Shown: in pieces, positions 9,560-20,000 of the stretch
Position numbering within the stretch: the first letter of the stretch is position 1
How the letters are laid out: the number at the start of each line of letters is the position of its first letter
Program-made: the position numbers and the translations under genes
Notes under the pieces: generated by a model
The model's input: the letters and a program-made list of their open reading frames with translations, nothing else
Databases searched by the model: none
What the model was told of the DNA's origin: nothing
Assembly (NCBI RefSeq): GCF_003014755.1
Contig: NZ_PYAW01000003.1
Coordinates: 124,001-188,000 of the forward strand
DNA: 64,000 nt
Origin: Chitinophaga niastensis
GTDB taxonomy: Bacteria > Bacteroidota > Bacteroidia > Chitinophagales > Chitinophagaceae
Direction of reading: 5' to 3'

Positions 9560-12253
9560 TTATATTTTTATCAGCTGTGGCGCTTCTGCTATCTCCATAT
9601 TGGGCAAACCAACAGGGATACCGGCAGCGCCCTGCTGCAGTGTATCATTGATAATTACCGGTAACGTATAGTGATGACCGTTCTCTATAAAATGTAACAG
9701 ATATCCTTCTGCTACCTGGAAACGTTTGGCGTCTTCACTATGCAACATGATATAGGGAGCCGGCATACGCTCTGCAATACCGGGTGTATGCACACTCAGT
9801 TCCTCTGACCCGTAAATATGATGCAACGGTACTAAAAGCAGGTGTCCGGCAAGTGGCAGAAAAGGTTCCGGTACCTGTGTAAAAAACGGCGTATGCCCGT
9901 TTACGTTAGGCGCAATTAAACGTTTGCCAGGGTTGCCATCACGCAGCGCCCCACCGGTTTCTACCTGGAATTTATTGACTGATTGCACCGAATTCCATCC
10001 CGGCGACCAGAAAAACGGAATCATGGCAGATGGTGGTGTTCCCCTATAACCTTCCATGGTAAAGGAAAGCGCAGTATCACTATCTTCCGGTGGTTTGGGT
10101 TCACTTACATTTACATCGGCCTGCATAGCCGTACGGCCGCTGTAGCGGTGTGGTTCTCTTGGAATTTTTTGACCGGCTATCCGGAATCCGGCACCGGGTG
10201 TTAATGTATCAATACCTGCAAATACTTTACAGGTGCGGGCTATAGCACTCACTACATCATCCAGGTGTACCAGTCCGGCCAGAGAAGCATTGCCTGTTGC
10301 GACGCCTGCCTGCAACAGCCAGCGCCAGCTCTCCTGCACATCGGTACCAGGTGTAAATACCTGGAAGAACCGCTGAGCGCGACTTTCATTATTCACCAGT
10401 GTACCGTCAGACTCCGCAAATGTACCGGCAGGTAATAACACCGTTGCTTTTTCTGCGGTAGGATTATAGAGATGATCCAGCAGGATGATATCTTTTATAC
10501 TTTTAAAAAAATGATTAGCAGTATGATGATTCAGGCGGCGATACAAATCGTTTTCCAGGATGATGGCAGTATCTACCGCATCATGCAATACCTGATCCAT
10601 CGCTGTATCCAGGCGGTGACCACCTAACATTTCCAGTCCCATACTATTACATTCCGGTACTGTAAAAGTGAGCATGGCATCAATGCCAAGGTCGTGCAAT
10701 GCCCAGGCTACGTTGGCAGCAGCCTTGATAACGGCTTCGCTGCCACTGCCATAACCTGCTATGATCAACGGGTTCTTTGCATTTTTTAAAGTAGTGGCTA
10801 TCTCCTGCGCAATCGCCTTTCCCTGATCTGACATACCGGTTACCTCCGGCATTTTATCGCTCAGCAGGTGGCTAACGCCAAAGCCTATACGCGCAATATT
10901 ATCAGGGGCCGTGTGATAAGCACCTTTTGCCAGTTCATCCAGTTTAGTTTCCAATACATTCAGGATGTAGAGCGGCCCTTTACTGTCCTGCACCGCTTCA
11001 CGCACAGCAGCATCCTGCCAGGCGGGCACGTGCACATTATTGATCGCCTGCTCTACCGGGATGCGGCGCACTGCCTGTCGTACGGACAGCGCCAGCATCG
11101 GTGCCGTATTCGTTACATCTTCTCCTAAAATCAACACGGCATCAGCAGCAGCGGCTTCCTGCAGAGAGGCGGCACGTACCGGACCCTGTTGTAAAATCTT
11201 TAATGCCAGCGATACCAGTGAATGATCCGCAGCGGATACACCTAAATAAAAATTATCTGCTCCCACCAGCTGCTTCAACACAAAATTGGATTCCAGGGAA
11301 GCGCGCGGAGAGCCGATCCCTATTACCTTTTTGGATACTATCTTACTGCGGATGTGCTGCATAAGAGGTATACCATTAGATCCTTCTGCCGGAGAATGGC
11401 GTACCATTGGCGCTTTGATGCGGTCCTTACTATTTACAAATTCATAACCATAGCGCCCACGATCACATAAAAAGTAACCATTTACATCACCATTAAAACG
11501 ATTGGTGATCTGCCTCACCGTTCCATATCTTTCACCTGCAATGATGTTACAACCCAGTCCGCAACCCTGACAAACAGATGGTGCGGAAGTCATATCCCAT
11601 TTACGGGTATAATGTTCTTTCAGTGTTTTATCAGTGAATACACCAGTGGGACAAATCTCTGCGAGGTTGCCACTGAATTCACTTTCGAGTGTTCCATCCT
11701 GCTGCCGGCCAAAATACACGTGGTTGTGGGCTGCAAAAACATCAAGATCTTTTCCACCGGCAAAGTCTTTGTAAAAACGCACGCAGCGATAACATTGTAT
11801 ACAACGGTTCATTTCATGATTCAGAAACGGACCCAGGTATTGGTTGCTGTAAGTACGTTTTGTAAAACGGTAATCGCGGTAAGCGTGGCCGGTCATGACC
11901 GTCATGTCCTGTAAGTGGCAGGAGCCGCCTTCATCACAAACGGCACAGTCGTGCGGATGATTGGTCATGAGCCAGCCTATCACGTGTTCGCGAAAAGATT
12001 TAGCGTCACTATCGTCAACGGACATACGCAGATTATCTTTTACCGGCTCCATGCAGGACATCACAATCCGTCCTTTTTTATCATCTTCATCTTTAAACAC
12101 TTTTACCGCACATTGGCGGCAGGCACCTACGGAGCCCAGTGCCGGGTGCCAGCAAAAGTAAGGAAGGTTCAAACCCAGCGACAGGCAAGCTTCCAGCAGG
12201 TTCTTGCCCTCCTTTACTTCATATGGTTTATTGTCAATGTGAATGATGGGCAT
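9560..12253 (-). CDS. nuoG: NADH-quinone oxidoreductase subunit G (iron-sulfur)
   Basis: Large iron-sulfur subunit of the peripheral arm. I choose the ATG at 12253 (MPIIHIDNKPYEV), giving 897 residues, because it starts directly on the ferredoxin strand; a TTG at 12286 would add 11 lysine-rich residues. The N-terminal 2Fe-2S domain has cysteines 34, 45, 48 and 67. A His/Cys cluster motif follows (HPHDCAVCDEGGSC), then two ferredoxin-type motifs (CIQCYRCVRF; EICPTG), and a molybdopterin-oxidoreductase-like domain opening with CQGCGLGCNI. The extra N7-type cluster motif thus appears present. The remaining 600 residues are the cofactor-free molybdopterin-fold part. It overlaps nuoF by 20 bases. 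Confidence 0.95.
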   Translation of the reverse strand: MPIIHIDNKPYEVKEGKNLLEACLSLGLNLPYFCWHPALGSVGACRQCAVKVFKDEDDKKGRIVMSCMEPVKDNLRMSVDDSDAKSFREHVIGWLMTNHPHDCAVCDEGGSCHLQDMTVMTGHAYRDYRFTKRTYSNQYLGPFLNHEMNRCIQCYRCVRFYKDFAGGKDLDVFAAHNHVYFGRQQDGTLESEFSGNLAEICPTGVFTDKTLKEHYTRKWDMTSAPSVCQGCGLGCNIIAGERYGTVRQITNRFNGDVNGYFLCDRGRYGYEFVNSKDRIKAPMVRHSPAEGSNGIPLMQHIRSKIVSKKVIGIGSPRASLESNFVLKQLVGADNFYLGVSAADHSLVSLALKILQQGPVRAASLQEAAAADAVLILGEDVTNTAPMLALSVRQAVRRIPVEQAINNVHVPAWQDAAVREAVQDSKGPLYILNVLETKLDELAKGAYHTAPDNIARIGFGVSHLLSDKMPEVTGMSDQGKAIAQEIATTLKNAKNPLIIAGYGSGSEAVIKAAANVAWALHDLGIDAMLTFTVPECNSMGLEMLGGHRLDTAMDQVLHDAVDTAIILENDLYRRLNHHTANHFFKSIKDIILLDHLYNPTAEKATVLLPAGTFAESDGTLVNNESRAQRFFQVFTPGTDVQESWRWLLQAGVATGNASLAGLVHLDDVVSAIARTCKVFAGIDTLTPGAGFRIAGQKIPREPHRYSGRTAMQADVNVSEPKPPEDSDTALSFTMEGYRGTPPSAMIPFFWSPGWNSVQSVNKFQVETGGALRDGNPGKRLIAPNVNGHTPFFTQVPEPFLPLAGHLLLVPLHHIYGSEELSVHTPGIAERMPAPYIMLHSEDAKRFQVAEGYLLHFIENGHHYTLPVIINDTLQQGAAGIPVGLPNMEIAEAPQLIKI

Positions 12254-13514
12254 AAGGGCATTTTTTTTCTTTGATATGTTGCTCAAAATCTTCCCGGAAA
12301 TATTTCAGTGCGCTTTGCAATGGCTCCATCGCGCCGGGGGCCAGTGCGCAAAAGGTATTTCCGGGGCCTAGCAGCTTCGTATGCATATCGAGCTGGTCGA
12401 GGTCTGCATACGTTCCGTGTCCCTGTTCTAATGCATATAATATTTTCTCTGTCCAGGGCAGCCCTTCACGACATGGCGTACAAAAGCCACAGGATTCCTG
12501 AGCAAAGAAGTGTTCCAGATTATGTACAAAACCTACCGGGCAGGTATGATCGTCTAATACCACCATGGTGCCGGTTCCCAGGCGACTGCCGGCAGCAGCC
12601 ACTCCTGCAAAATCCATTTTCACATCCATATGTGCATCGGTTAAGAAATCGGTGGAGGCTCCTCCCGGTAATGCACCGCGGAAACGAAAACCGTTTTTCA
12701 TACCACCTGCATGTTCTTCCAGCAACTCGCGCATTGTTACTCCCATAGGCAGCTCCCATGCACCGGGATTATTAACCTGACCACTCACACCATATATTTT
12801 CGTACCCCCGTCGGCGGTATGGCTCAGCGATTTAAACCAGTCGCCGCCATTATTCATGATATGCGGTATAAAAGACAATGTTTCTACATTATTGACGATA
12901 GTAGGTTTACCAAACAAGCCGCTTACCTGTGGAAACGGTGGCTTGGCGCGGGGTATAGCCCGTTTACCTTCGAGTGAATTCAGTAAAGCGGTTTCTTCTC
13001 CGCACATATATCTTCCCACACCTGTATGCAGCTGCATCTCCAGGCTATAATTTTTTCCGAGGATATTTTTGCCGAGATAACCTGCTGCGTATGCATCTGC
13101 AATAGCTTTATTCATTTCACGCGCAGCATCTTTATAGGCCCAGCGAAGAAAAACGAAAGCCTGAGTAGCCTGAATGGCGTAAGCTGAAATGATCATGCCT
13201 TCCAGCAACTGATGCGGATTACCTTCCAGCAGCCAACGATCTTTGAAGGTGCCCGGTTCCATTTCATCTGCATTTGCTACCAGGTATTTAGGACCTGATA
13301 CATTCATGGGTACAAAGCTCCACTTCATGCCTGTGCTGAAACCTGCTCCCCCTCTGCCTTTCAGGTCAGCATCCTTTACACGTGCAGTTACTTCAGCTGG
13401 TGTGAATTCCTGCAATACCTTGCGTAGTGCGGTGTAGCCACCCACAGCTTCGTACTCCTTTATGTGTAAGGCAGCACCGGAAGCAGGAATATGTTGTGTG
13501 AGCGGACGTTCCAT
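12234..13514 (-). CDS. nuoF: NADH-quinone oxidoreductase subunit F (NADH-binding, FMN)
   Basis: Catalytic entry point of complex I: oxidises NADH through FMN and passes electrons to cluster N3. The 426-residue product has the nucleotide-binding GRGGAGF motif at residues 53-59, the glycine-rich KYLVANADEMEPGTFKDR loop, and the N3 ligands cysteines 342, 345, 348 and 389 (SCGFCTPC and a later TFC). Presence of nuoE-F-G shows an NADH-oxidising enzyme, unlike the 11-subunit complexes of some Bacteroidota that lack these three. Confidence 0.96.
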   Translation of the reverse strand: MERPLTQHIPASGAALHIKEYEAVGGYTALRKVLQEFTPAEVTARVKDADLKGRGGAGFSTGMKWSFVPMNVSGPKYLVANADEMEPGTFKDRWLLEGNPHQLLEGMIISAYAIQATQAFVFLRWAYKDAAREMNKAIADAYAAGYLGKNILGKNYSLEMQLHTGVGRYMCGEETALLNSLEGKRAIPRAKPPFPQVSGLFGKPTIVNNVETLSFIPHIMNNGGDWFKSLSHTADGGTKIYGVSGQVNNPGAWELPMGVTMRELLEEHAGGMKNGFRFRGALPGGASTDFLTDAHMDVKMDFAGVAAAGSRLGTGTMVVLDDHTCPVGFVHNLEHFFAQESCGFCTPCREGLPWTEKILYALEQGHGTYADLDQLDMHTKLLGPGNTFCALAPGAMEPLQSALKYFREDFEQHIKEKKCPYAHHSH

Positions 13515-13568
13515 TATATTTATCTGTTTTCTTTCGATAAAAATTTTTACTGTAATAACATTTAAAAC

Positions 13569-14033
13569 TCATTCATATTTCTTCAGTATCTTTTCCAGTT
13601 CTTCTTCTTTCAGATCTCTGTATAAATCATTATCTATCATGAGCGCCGGTGCGTGATCACAAGTACCTAAGCAGGCATTGGGCAGCAGCGTGAAACGCCC
13701 GTCATCAGTTGACTGGCCATACTTTATGTGCAACAGCTCCATCAGCTTATTTTGTATTTTCGTATAGCCCATCACGTAACAACTGATACTATCGCAGAGC
13801 AGGATTACATGCCGGCCAACGGGGCGGCGAAAAATGAGATTATAGAAAGTGGCTACACTGTCTACCTCCGCGGTACTCATATCCAGCAGTGAAGCAATAT
13901 CTTCTATACTTTCGTCGGATACCCAGCGTCGTTCCTGCTGCACTATTTTCAGTGCTTCAATGCACGCGGCTTTTTTAACCGGCACCTGTTGCAGTTCGTG
14001 TGTTATTTGTGCTATTTCAGTGTCTGAAAGCAT
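13569..14033 (-). CDS. nuoE: NADH-quinone oxidoreductase subunit E (2Fe-2S)
   Basis: Thioredoxin-fold 2Fe-2S subunit (cluster N1a) that partners NuoF. The 154-residue product has the four expected cysteines at 80, 85, 121 and 125 (the CxxxxC and CxxxC pairs), after the usual helical N-terminal domain with the VATFYNLI segment. It follows nuoCD by 12 bases and precedes nuoF by 54 bases, the second-largest gap inside the operon. Confidence 0.96.
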   Translation of the reverse strand: MLSDTEIAQITHELQQVPVKKAACIEALKIVQQERRWVSDESIEDIASLLDMSTAEVDSVATFYNLIFRRPVGRHVILLCDSISCYVMGYTKIQNKLMELLHIKYGQSTDDGRFTLLPNACLGTCDHAPALMIDNDLYRDLKEEELEKILKKYE

Positions 14034-14045
14034 ATGTTGATTAAA

Positions 14046-15791
14046 TTATCTGTCAATATCTGCCAGTACGTAGTCCATTCCGCCAAGGATAGATAACAGG
14101 TCAGCCACCGTATAGCCGCGGCTGATCAATGGAATCATCTGCATGTGCGGGAAAGAGGGCGTGCGTACACGTACCCGGTAAGCAGCGGTGTTGCCATCGC
14201 TGATGAGATAATAGCTATTCCAGCCTTTTGTAGCTTCTGTACAACTCATCGCTTCTCCTGCGGGAATCACGGGGCCCCAGCTTACGTTTAAAAAATGATG
14301 TATGAGTGTTTCTATATCCTTCATAGTATGCGCCTTCACTGGCGGGGTAGCAAGCGGGTGGTGTGATTTGTAATCCCCGGCAGGCATGTATGCCAGGCAT
14401 TGCTCTATGATGCGTAAACTCTGGCGCATCTCTTCCACCCGCACTACCGCGCGGTCGTAACAATCGCCATTGTGTGCAACCGGGATCTCGAAAGCAAAGT
14501 TTTCGTAACCTCCGTAGGGCCGCTTCTTGCGCATATCCCACTCCATACCACAGGCACGGAGACCGGGGCCTGTTACACCCCAGTCAATAGCTTCTTCCAG
14601 GGTATAAACACCAATACCTTTTGTGCGTGCTTTGAACAGGTAATTTTTCATTACCATGTTATCATATTCCTTGAGCTGACGCGGAAAATAACTGATAAAA
14701 TTTTTCACCAGCTGATCCCAGCCGTTGGGCAGATCCTGTGCTACGCCACCAATACGGAACCAGTTAGGATGCATACGTCCGCCGCAAATAGCTTCAATGA
14801 TTTCAAAGATGCGCTCACGGTCGGTGAACATGTAGAAGACGGGTGAGAGTTGTCCCAAATCCTGTGCGAAGGTGCCATACCATACCAGGTGGCTGGCAAT
14901 ACGGAATAATTCGCACAGCATCACGCGGATCACCTGTGCACGTAGTGGCACATCAATGCCGCCCAGTTTTTCCACGCCCAGCAGGTAGGCCAGGTTATTA
15001 TTTACTCCGCCCAGGTAATCAATACGATCTGTATAGGGTATGTAAGTGTGCCAGGACTGCCGTTCTCCCATTTTTTCCGCACCGCGGTGATGGAAGCCGA
15101 TGTCCGGTACTGCATCTACAATATCTTCTCCGTTGAGTTGTAAAATGATACGTAATACCCCGTGTGTACCCGGATGTTGCGGACCAATGTTGAGGAACAT
15201 AAAGTCGGCATCTTCGCTATGACGTTTTAAGCCCCATTCTTCGGGTTTAAACCGCAGAGCCTCCTGCTCCCTGTCTACCTTCTCATCATAGAGCTTAAAC
15301 GGCCCCATTTCGGTGGCCCGGGCCGGATGCTCCTTGCGGAGCGGATGCCCTTCCCAGGTGGTAGGCATCAGGATGCGTTTCAGTAAGGGGTGGCCATTGA
15401 ATTTGATGCCGAACATATCATATACTTCACGTTCGTACCAGTTGGCGGCTGTCCAGATGGGGGTAATACTTTCCAGCGAAGGATATTCGCCGTACAAGCC
15501 TACTTTGAGGCGCAGGAAGGCATTTCTGTCGAAGGAAAAAAGTGTATAAACAACGGTAAAATCGTACGGTTTATGCCCGTTTTCCGGCCGTTTATACGCA
15601 CGCTCGTCAATGGCCGTGAGGTCATAGAGCATGCGATAAGGCATTTGTATTTCGGATTTAAGGAATTGTAGTACGGCCACAATTTTCTCCTGTGGCGTCC
15701 AGAAGGTGGGCGTCTCATCCCGTGTAGTTTGTGGCAGAAAGGTGCTGTCACCGAAACGGGAGCTTAATTCCGCTGCAATGCTCTCTGGCAT
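14046..15791 (-). CDS. nuoCD: Fused NADH-quinone oxidoreductase subunits C and D
   Basis: Single 581-residue protein joining the 30-kDa (NuoC, residues about 1-170) and 49-kDa (NuoD, about 190-581) subunits. The NuoC part shows the [18 protein letters not shown] and [18 protein letters not shown] signatures. The NuoD part has [14 protein letters not shown], whose histidine lies at the quinone site, and a C-terminus ending in the conserved VLADIDR. The same fusion is known in E. coli and in other Bacteroidota, so it is not a frameshift artefact. NuoD homologues descend from hydrogenase large subunits but keep no nickel-ligand cysteines here. Confidence 0.96.
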   Translation of the reverse strand: MPESIAAELSSRFGDSTFLPQTTRDETPTFWTPQEKIVAVLQFLKSEIQMPYRMLYDLTAIDERAYKRPENGHKPYDFTVVYTLFSFDRNAFLRLKVGLYGEYPSLESITPIWTAANWYEREVYDMFGIKFNGHPLLKRILMPTTWEGHPLRKEHPARATEMGPFKLYDEKVDREQEALRFKPEEWGLKRHSEDADFMFLNIGPQHPGTHGVLRIILQLNGEDIVDAVPDIGFHHRGAEKMGERQSWHTYIPYTDRIDYLGGVNNNLAYLLGVEKLGGIDVPLRAQVIRVMLCELFRIASHLVWYGTFAQDLGQLSPVFYMFTDRERIFEIIEAICGGRMHPNWFRIGGVAQDLPNGWDQLVKNFISYFPRQLKEYDNMVMKNYLFKARTKGIGVYTLEEAIDWGVTGPGLRACGMEWDMRKKRPYGGYENFAFEIPVAHNGDCYDRAVVRVEEMRQSLRIIEQCLAYMPAGDYKSHHPLATPPVKAHTMKDIETLIHHFLNVSWGPVIPAGEAMSCTEATKGWNSYYLISDGNTAAYRVRVRTPSFPHMQMIPLISRGYTVADLLSILGGMDYVLADIDR

Positions 15792-15874
15792 AGCGTATTA
15801 AGTTTTGGACTAGGTGAATAAAATATCGGCGCTTCCTTCTTAATATTTCATATATCCGTAGCTGTTAGTAAGTA

Positions 15875-16513
15875 CTATATCTGATCGGGTGTTTTAAACT
15901 GTGTCATTTGTTGCCGCTTTTCGCGCAACTCATCTTTCATGGAAATTTTCTCCGGACGGATAACGCCCTGTTCTCCTATCACCCAGCTGAGCGGGCGTTT
16001 TTCCTTGCCTACGGTATCACGCAGCAGTACCAGTCCCTGCATAAAAGCATCCGGGCGGGGCGGACAACCGGGTACATATACATCTACCGGTAAAAATTTA
16101 TCTACGCCCTGTACAACGCTATATATATCGTACATACCGCCGGAATTGGCGCAGGAGCCCATGGAGATTACCCACCGGGGTTCCATCATCTGTTCATAAA
16201 GGCGTTGTATAACCGGGGCCATTTTAATGAATACGGTGCCGGCAATGATCATTACATCTGCTTCCCGTGGTGTGCCGCGGATCACTTCCGCACCAAAACG
16301 GGCCATGTCGTATTTGGGTGTCATAGCAGTGGCCATTTCCACAAAACAACAGGACAAACCAAAGTGAAAGGGCCATAGTGAGTTTTTGCGGCCCCATGCC
16401 AGCAGGCTTTCTACAGAAGTGAGCATTACGCTTTGCTGGATCACTTCTTCCATAGAAGTATTGCCGGATATTTTACCCGTAGCGTCGTTTGCGTTGGTCA
16501 ACCACCATTTCAT
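15875..16513 (-). CDS. nuoB: NADH-quinone oxidoreductase subunit B (cluster N2)
   Basis: Holds the terminal 4Fe-4S cluster N2 that reduces quinone. The ligands are all present: tandem cysteines 55-56 (SCCFVEMA), cysteine 121 (MGSCANSGG) and cysteine 150 ([10 protein letters not shown]). At 212 residues it is longer than the typical 160-220 range midpoint because of a short N-terminal leader and a polar C-terminal tail ([13 protein letters not shown]) not needed for the core fold. An 83-base gap, the largest in the operon, separates it from nuoCD; I see no clear promoter in it. Confidence 0.96.
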   Translation of the reverse strand: MKWWLTNANDATGKISGNTSMEEVIQQSVMLTSVESLLAWGRKNSLWPFHFGLSCCFVEMATAMTPKYDMARFGAEVIRGTPREADVMIIAGTVFIKMAPVIQRLYEQMMEPRWVISMGSCANSGGMYDIYSVVQGVDKFLPVDVYVPGCPPRPDAFMQGLVLLRDTVGKEKRPLSWVIGEQGVIRPEKISMKDELREKRQQMTQFKTPDQI

Positions 16514-16561
16514 GATATGTTGATTTACTTTTTAATGAACTAAAAAATCAACGATCCGGTG

Positions 16562-17047
16562 TTACATTACTGCTTGTTGAGTTTGTGTCTTATTGTCCGT
16601 GTAGTCGTGAGGGTGAGTAGCTTTTTGATGCTTTCGCATTTTCTTATATGCGCGTAATATCTTTTTCCCATCGGGACCAAAGTCTAATGCGCCGTTACGC
16701 CATTCGTAAACGAGAACTGCCAGTAGTATGAAGATAAAAATAGAAACGCCCAGGAAGCCTGCCCAGCCTACTTCTTTATATGCAATTGCCCAGGAAATGA
16801 TTAATACTGTTTCGATATCAAAGATAACGAACAACATTGCAACAAGATAGAATTGAGAAGGGAACCGGAGTCTGGCGGAGCCGGTGGAGATAATGCCGGA
16901 TTCATATGCTTCGCCGGTGGCGCGGTCTTTATGACGTTGCCCCAGCACATAAGATAGTCCTAATATGATACTTACCAGTATCACAACGATAGCACCATAT
17001 GCTAAAAATGGCCAGATGGGGGTGTTTTCTGCAATAGCGATTTTCAA
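16562..17047 (-). CDS. nuoA: NADH-quinone oxidoreductase subunit A (complex I)
   Basis: First gene of the operon; ND3-family membrane subunit with three hydrophobic helices, 161 residues. The loop YESGIISTGSARLRF corresponds to the ND3 loop that closes over the quinone channel; the usual cysteine of that loop is replaced by isoleucine/serine residues here. FYLVAMLFVIFDIETVLIISWA is the conserved second helix with its acidic pair. The C-terminal 35 residues form a basic and glutamine-rich tail not found in short NuoA proteins. The 250 bases upstream to the CBS gene presumably hold the operon promoter, but I could not identify a convincing TTTG/TAnnTTTG pair. Confidence 0.94.
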   Translation of the reverse strand: MKIAIAENTPIWPFLAYGAIVVILVSIILGLSYVLGQRHKDRATGEAYESGIISTGSARLRFPSQFYLVAMLFVIFDIETVLIISWAIAYKEVGWAGFLGVSIFIFILLAVLVYEWRNGALDFGPDGKKILRAYKKMRKHQKATHPHDYTDNKTQTQQAVM

Positions 17048-17297
17048 AGTGTTCGCCCTCCGAGCGATTTACTTAAAAAGTCCGTTATGCCAGTCTGTTT
17101 AGGAATACCCAGTAGTCTGCTTTCCATGCTACTGTAACAAGTCCGTTAAAATAAGTCTGTAAACCGCTAAATACCCAGAGGATAGCTGGAAAAGAGCTCC
17201 AGTTTCATAACGTTCAACATCTTCCTTACGGTAAAGACTATATGAAATTGAATTTACAAAAATTACTTCTATAAAACAAAATTGATTATGCGATTGG

Positions 17298-17741
17298 TCA
17301 GGTATGTGTGCCGGTGATATAACATTCCAGGCTGGTGATGATATAACGCTGATCGTCTATAATAAATTTCACTACGTCGCCGATGGAGATAAGGCCTATC
17401 AATGTGTTTTGTGCGTCTACAACCGGAAGGTGACGAATTCTTTTATCCGTCATCAGTCCCATACAATCTTCTATGGAATCATCTTCTGTAACTGTAATGG
17501 GGCGTTCAGTCATAATTTCGCGGATAAGCGTTTCTTTAGATGCACGTCCTTTTAAAATTACCCTACGGGCATAATCACGTTCTGAAAATATTCCCAGGAA
17601 ACGATTATCCTCATCTACAACTGTTAGTGCTCCTACATTACGATCCACTAACACCTGCAAAGCTTCAAATACTGTATTGTCCTGGTTTATTGAGTAAACT
17701 GCATGACCCTTTGCCTGCAGGATATTACGTACCTTTCCCAT
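17298..17741 (-). CDS. CBS-domain protein
   Basis: 147-residue protein built of two cystathionine-beta-synthase (CBS) motifs, which fold together as one Bateman module. Visible repeats are TVFEALQVLVDRNVGALTVVD...FLGIFSERDYARRV (residues about 24-63) and SIEDCMGLMTDKRIRHLPVVD...LIGLISIGDVVKFI (about 93-130). Such stand-alone modules bind adenine nucleotides and often act as energy sensors; the ligand here is not known. It lies upstream of nuoA on the same strand with a 250-base gap, so co-regulation with complex I is possible but unproven. Confidence 0.85.
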   Translation of the reverse strand: MGKVRNILQAKGHAVYSINQDNTVFEALQVLVDRNVGALTVVDEDNRFLGIFSERDYARRVILKGRASKETLIREIMTERPITVTEDDSIEDCMGLMTDKRIRHLPVVDAQNTLIGLISIGDVVKFIIDDQRYIITSLECYITGTHT

Positions 17742-18038
17742 GGCAAGCTATTTAAGAAAAGTTAAGAAATGAAAAACCAATGTTTCTAAGTTAAGAATTT
17801 TCACTGTTAAAAGCAAGGCGGTGAAAAAGAAAGCATTAGTGTAAAAAATACACATAGCACCGATCTACTGTGGAGCTCATGGCTCATTATTATTAGCTGG
17901 TTAAAAGACAGAAAAATTTCGCGATAGTGACGTAGGGGTAAAGCCAGAACTAAGTGTCTTATCCTTATAAATAAAGACATATTGCCATCTAAGGGATATG
18001 CCCCGATAGAAAATATTGCCTAAGTTTAAATCTGTATT

Positions 18039-18932
18039 TTGAGCAAGAAAATTAAAATAGTCACATCAATTGATTTTGAGAATCAATACATGTCAGCAAC
18101 ACCACCAATCTTGAGGTCATTAGGAATTCCTATTCAAATATATGATGTAAAGGAAACTTCCCGTTTTATTAAAATACCTACGCCACTTTATAGACCAGAT
18201 TATAACTTCCTGGTTCACCTTACTAAAGGAAATGCAAAACAGCAGGTAGATACAGAAATAAGATCAATAAACAGGAATGATATCTTATTTGTTAAGCAGG
18301 GTAATATGACTGCTTTAAAAGAAATTAGTAACGACATAGAAGGTCATATAATTATATTTGAAGATAGTACACTCAATCATCTTTTATCCAAGGAGAAATT
18401 CATCAATCTTTTTACTGCAAATACAGTAATTAAATTATCAGATGAAATCAGCAATTGGCTAACGCCACTTTTCGAATTATTAACTACTGAAATTTATAAT
18501 AATAAACCTAATCTTGACATTTGTTATTCATTGTTCCAGGCAGCTTTGATAAAAATTATTGCTTCGGATAAAGAACATAATAAAACCATCAACCGGAGCA
18601 GCGAAATTGCATTTACTTTCAAAGAATTGGTTTACAAACACCACGTTGAACATAAATCTGTTTCCTTTTATGTAGATAAACTATCGGTTTCTGTAAATTA
18701 TTTAAACCGGTGTATACAGCAAACAATGGGTACTGCTCCTAAAGAATGGATAAACAAAGTAAGTATTTTACAAAGTCAGCTTTTATTACAAGACTATACC
18801 AAATGTATTTCATCAGTAGCATTTGAACTCAACTATGAGGATCCTGGCTATTTTGGGCGTCTTTTTAAAAAGATAACCACATTAACACCTTCTGAATACA
18901 GGGCTTCATTAATGCAAAATTTGTCCGAGTAA
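18039..18932 (+). CDS. AraC-family transcriptional regulator
   Basis: Up to 297 residues with a C-terminal AraC/XylS double helix-turn-helix domain (about residues 200-295; first helix pair around YVDKLSVSVNYLNRCIQQTMG, second ISSVAFELNYEDPGYFGRLFKKITTLTPSEYR). The N-terminal part should be a cupin-like sensor domain (GNAKQQVDTEIRSINRNDILFV). The start is uncertain: TTG at 18039 gives MSKKIKIV, whereas an in-frame ATG at 18090 gives MSATPPIL; neither has a clear ribosome binding site. The region is visibly richer in A and T than its neighbours. It precedes, on the same strand, the outer-membrane protein gene by 71 bases and may control it. Confidence 0.87.
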   Translation: MSKKIKIVTSIDFENQYMSATPPILRSLGIPIQIYDVKETSRFIKIPTPLYRPDYNFLVHLTKGNAKQQVDTEIRSINRNDILFVKQGNMTALKEISNDIEGHIIIFEDSTLNHLLSKEKFINLFTANTVIKLSDEISNWLTPLFELLTTEIYNNKPNLDICYSLFQAALIKIIASDKEHNKTINRSSEIAFTFKELVYKHHVEHKSVSFYVDKLSVSVNYLNRCIQQTMGTAPKEWINKVSILQSQLLLQDYTKCISSVAFELNYEDPGYFGRLFKKITTLTPSEYRASLMQNLSE

Positions 18933-19003
18933 AGGTAGATTCTGTTCTAAAAGAAGTTACTGTTTTCATGCAACCTTTGTGATATAAAATCCAAAGGAAA
19001 AAC

Positions 19004-19921
19004 ATGAAAAATTTATTGCGTCTTTTTTTACTAATTTTTTTATACATTTTATTTCCAAATAAAATTCTTGCTCAGTTTATTAAGGATATTGCAGGAGTGG
19101 CTGTTACGATCCATGCTGAAAGTAAATTTAACAATGTACCGTCCGGAAGTTCTTTAATCGGGACTAAGTTTAAATACAACAGCTACGATGCATGTTTGCC
19201 ATTGCCTCCATTGCATTTTGGCAAAACTTTAATTTTTTCAAATATTAATTATCGGTTAATGGATTTTAGTTTTGATAAAGAAACTACACCTAATCCATAT
19301 CACATAGATAAAATTCATGAACTAAAGGCGGTAGTCATTATCAGACATCCTATTTCTACAAAATGGTCTCTTTTAGGGGTAATAATACCAACAGTGGCAT
19401 CAGATTTCAAAAATTCATTTTCAGGGGATGATTTAATGCTGGATGGCATTTATGGTGTATCCAAAAAATTTGGGAAACATGCTAATCTTGAAATAGGTCT
19501 TGGCGTGCACGCTATGTATTCATTTCATGAACTCCTGATTACACCCGGGGTATCTATAGATTACAAAAGCAATAATGGCAAATGGATTGGACAATTTTAT
19601 TGGCCAAGATTAAATGTTGTATATAATTTATCTAAAAATACACAGGTTGGTATTGCTGGCTCAATAGATTGGACGAAGTATAATTTAAAAAGCTATACAG
19701 ACTTTCAAGGTAAGGAAATTAATTATGCACAGTTTTCAACCATTCATGCCGGCTTACAATTTAACCAGCGCATTTATAATAATTTTTGGATTCAGGTACA
19801 GGGTGGTATGGGGTTGTTTAATAGCTATAAACTATTTAACTCCAATCATGATACCATCAGGAATTTTTCGATAGATAATATGGCGTACGGAAAAGTCATG
19901 CTCACTTACAGAATAAAATAG
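19004..19921 (+). CDS. Putative outer-membrane beta-barrel protein (DUF6268-like)
   Basis: 305 residues with a clear signal peptide (MKNLLRLFLLIFLYILFPNKILAQ, cleavage after LAQ). The rest alternates polar and aromatic residues in short strands separated by turns, and ends in YGKVMLTYRIK with an aromatic near the C-terminus, as outer-membrane barrels do. The overall look resembles the DUF6268 family of Bacteroidota barrels, but I assign this only by pattern. A purine-rich stretch (AAAGGAAAAAC) precedes the ATG. It follows the AraC regulator in the same AT-rich block, so a regulator-target relation is plausible. Function unknown. Confidence 0.72.
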   Translation: MKNLLRLFLLIFLYILFPNKILAQFIKDIAGVAVTIHAESKFNNVPSGSSLIGTKFKYNSYDACLPLPPLHFGKTLIFSNINYRLMDFSFDKETTPNPYHIDKIHELKAVVIIRHPISTKWSLLGVIIPTVASDFKNSFSGDDLMLDGIYGVSKKFGKHANLEIGLGVHAMYSFHELLITPGVSIDYKSNNGKWIGQFYWPRLNVVYNLSKNTQVGIAGSIDWTKYNLKSYTDFQGKEINYAQFSTIHAGLQFNQRIYNNFWIQVQGGMGLFNSYKLFNSNHDTIRNFSIDNMAYGKVMLTYRIK

Positions 19922-20000
19922 TAAAATATGCTTAGCAAGCATTAAAAATAAATAATGAAAAAAATAACGCCCTGGCTTTATTTAATACCCGTAAAAAACG

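Noticed and set aside
17048-17297. nuo promoter candidate TAATTTTTG near 17250 on the minus strand
   Set aside because: One base too long for TAnnTTTG and no TTTG at the right distance; not reported as a feature.
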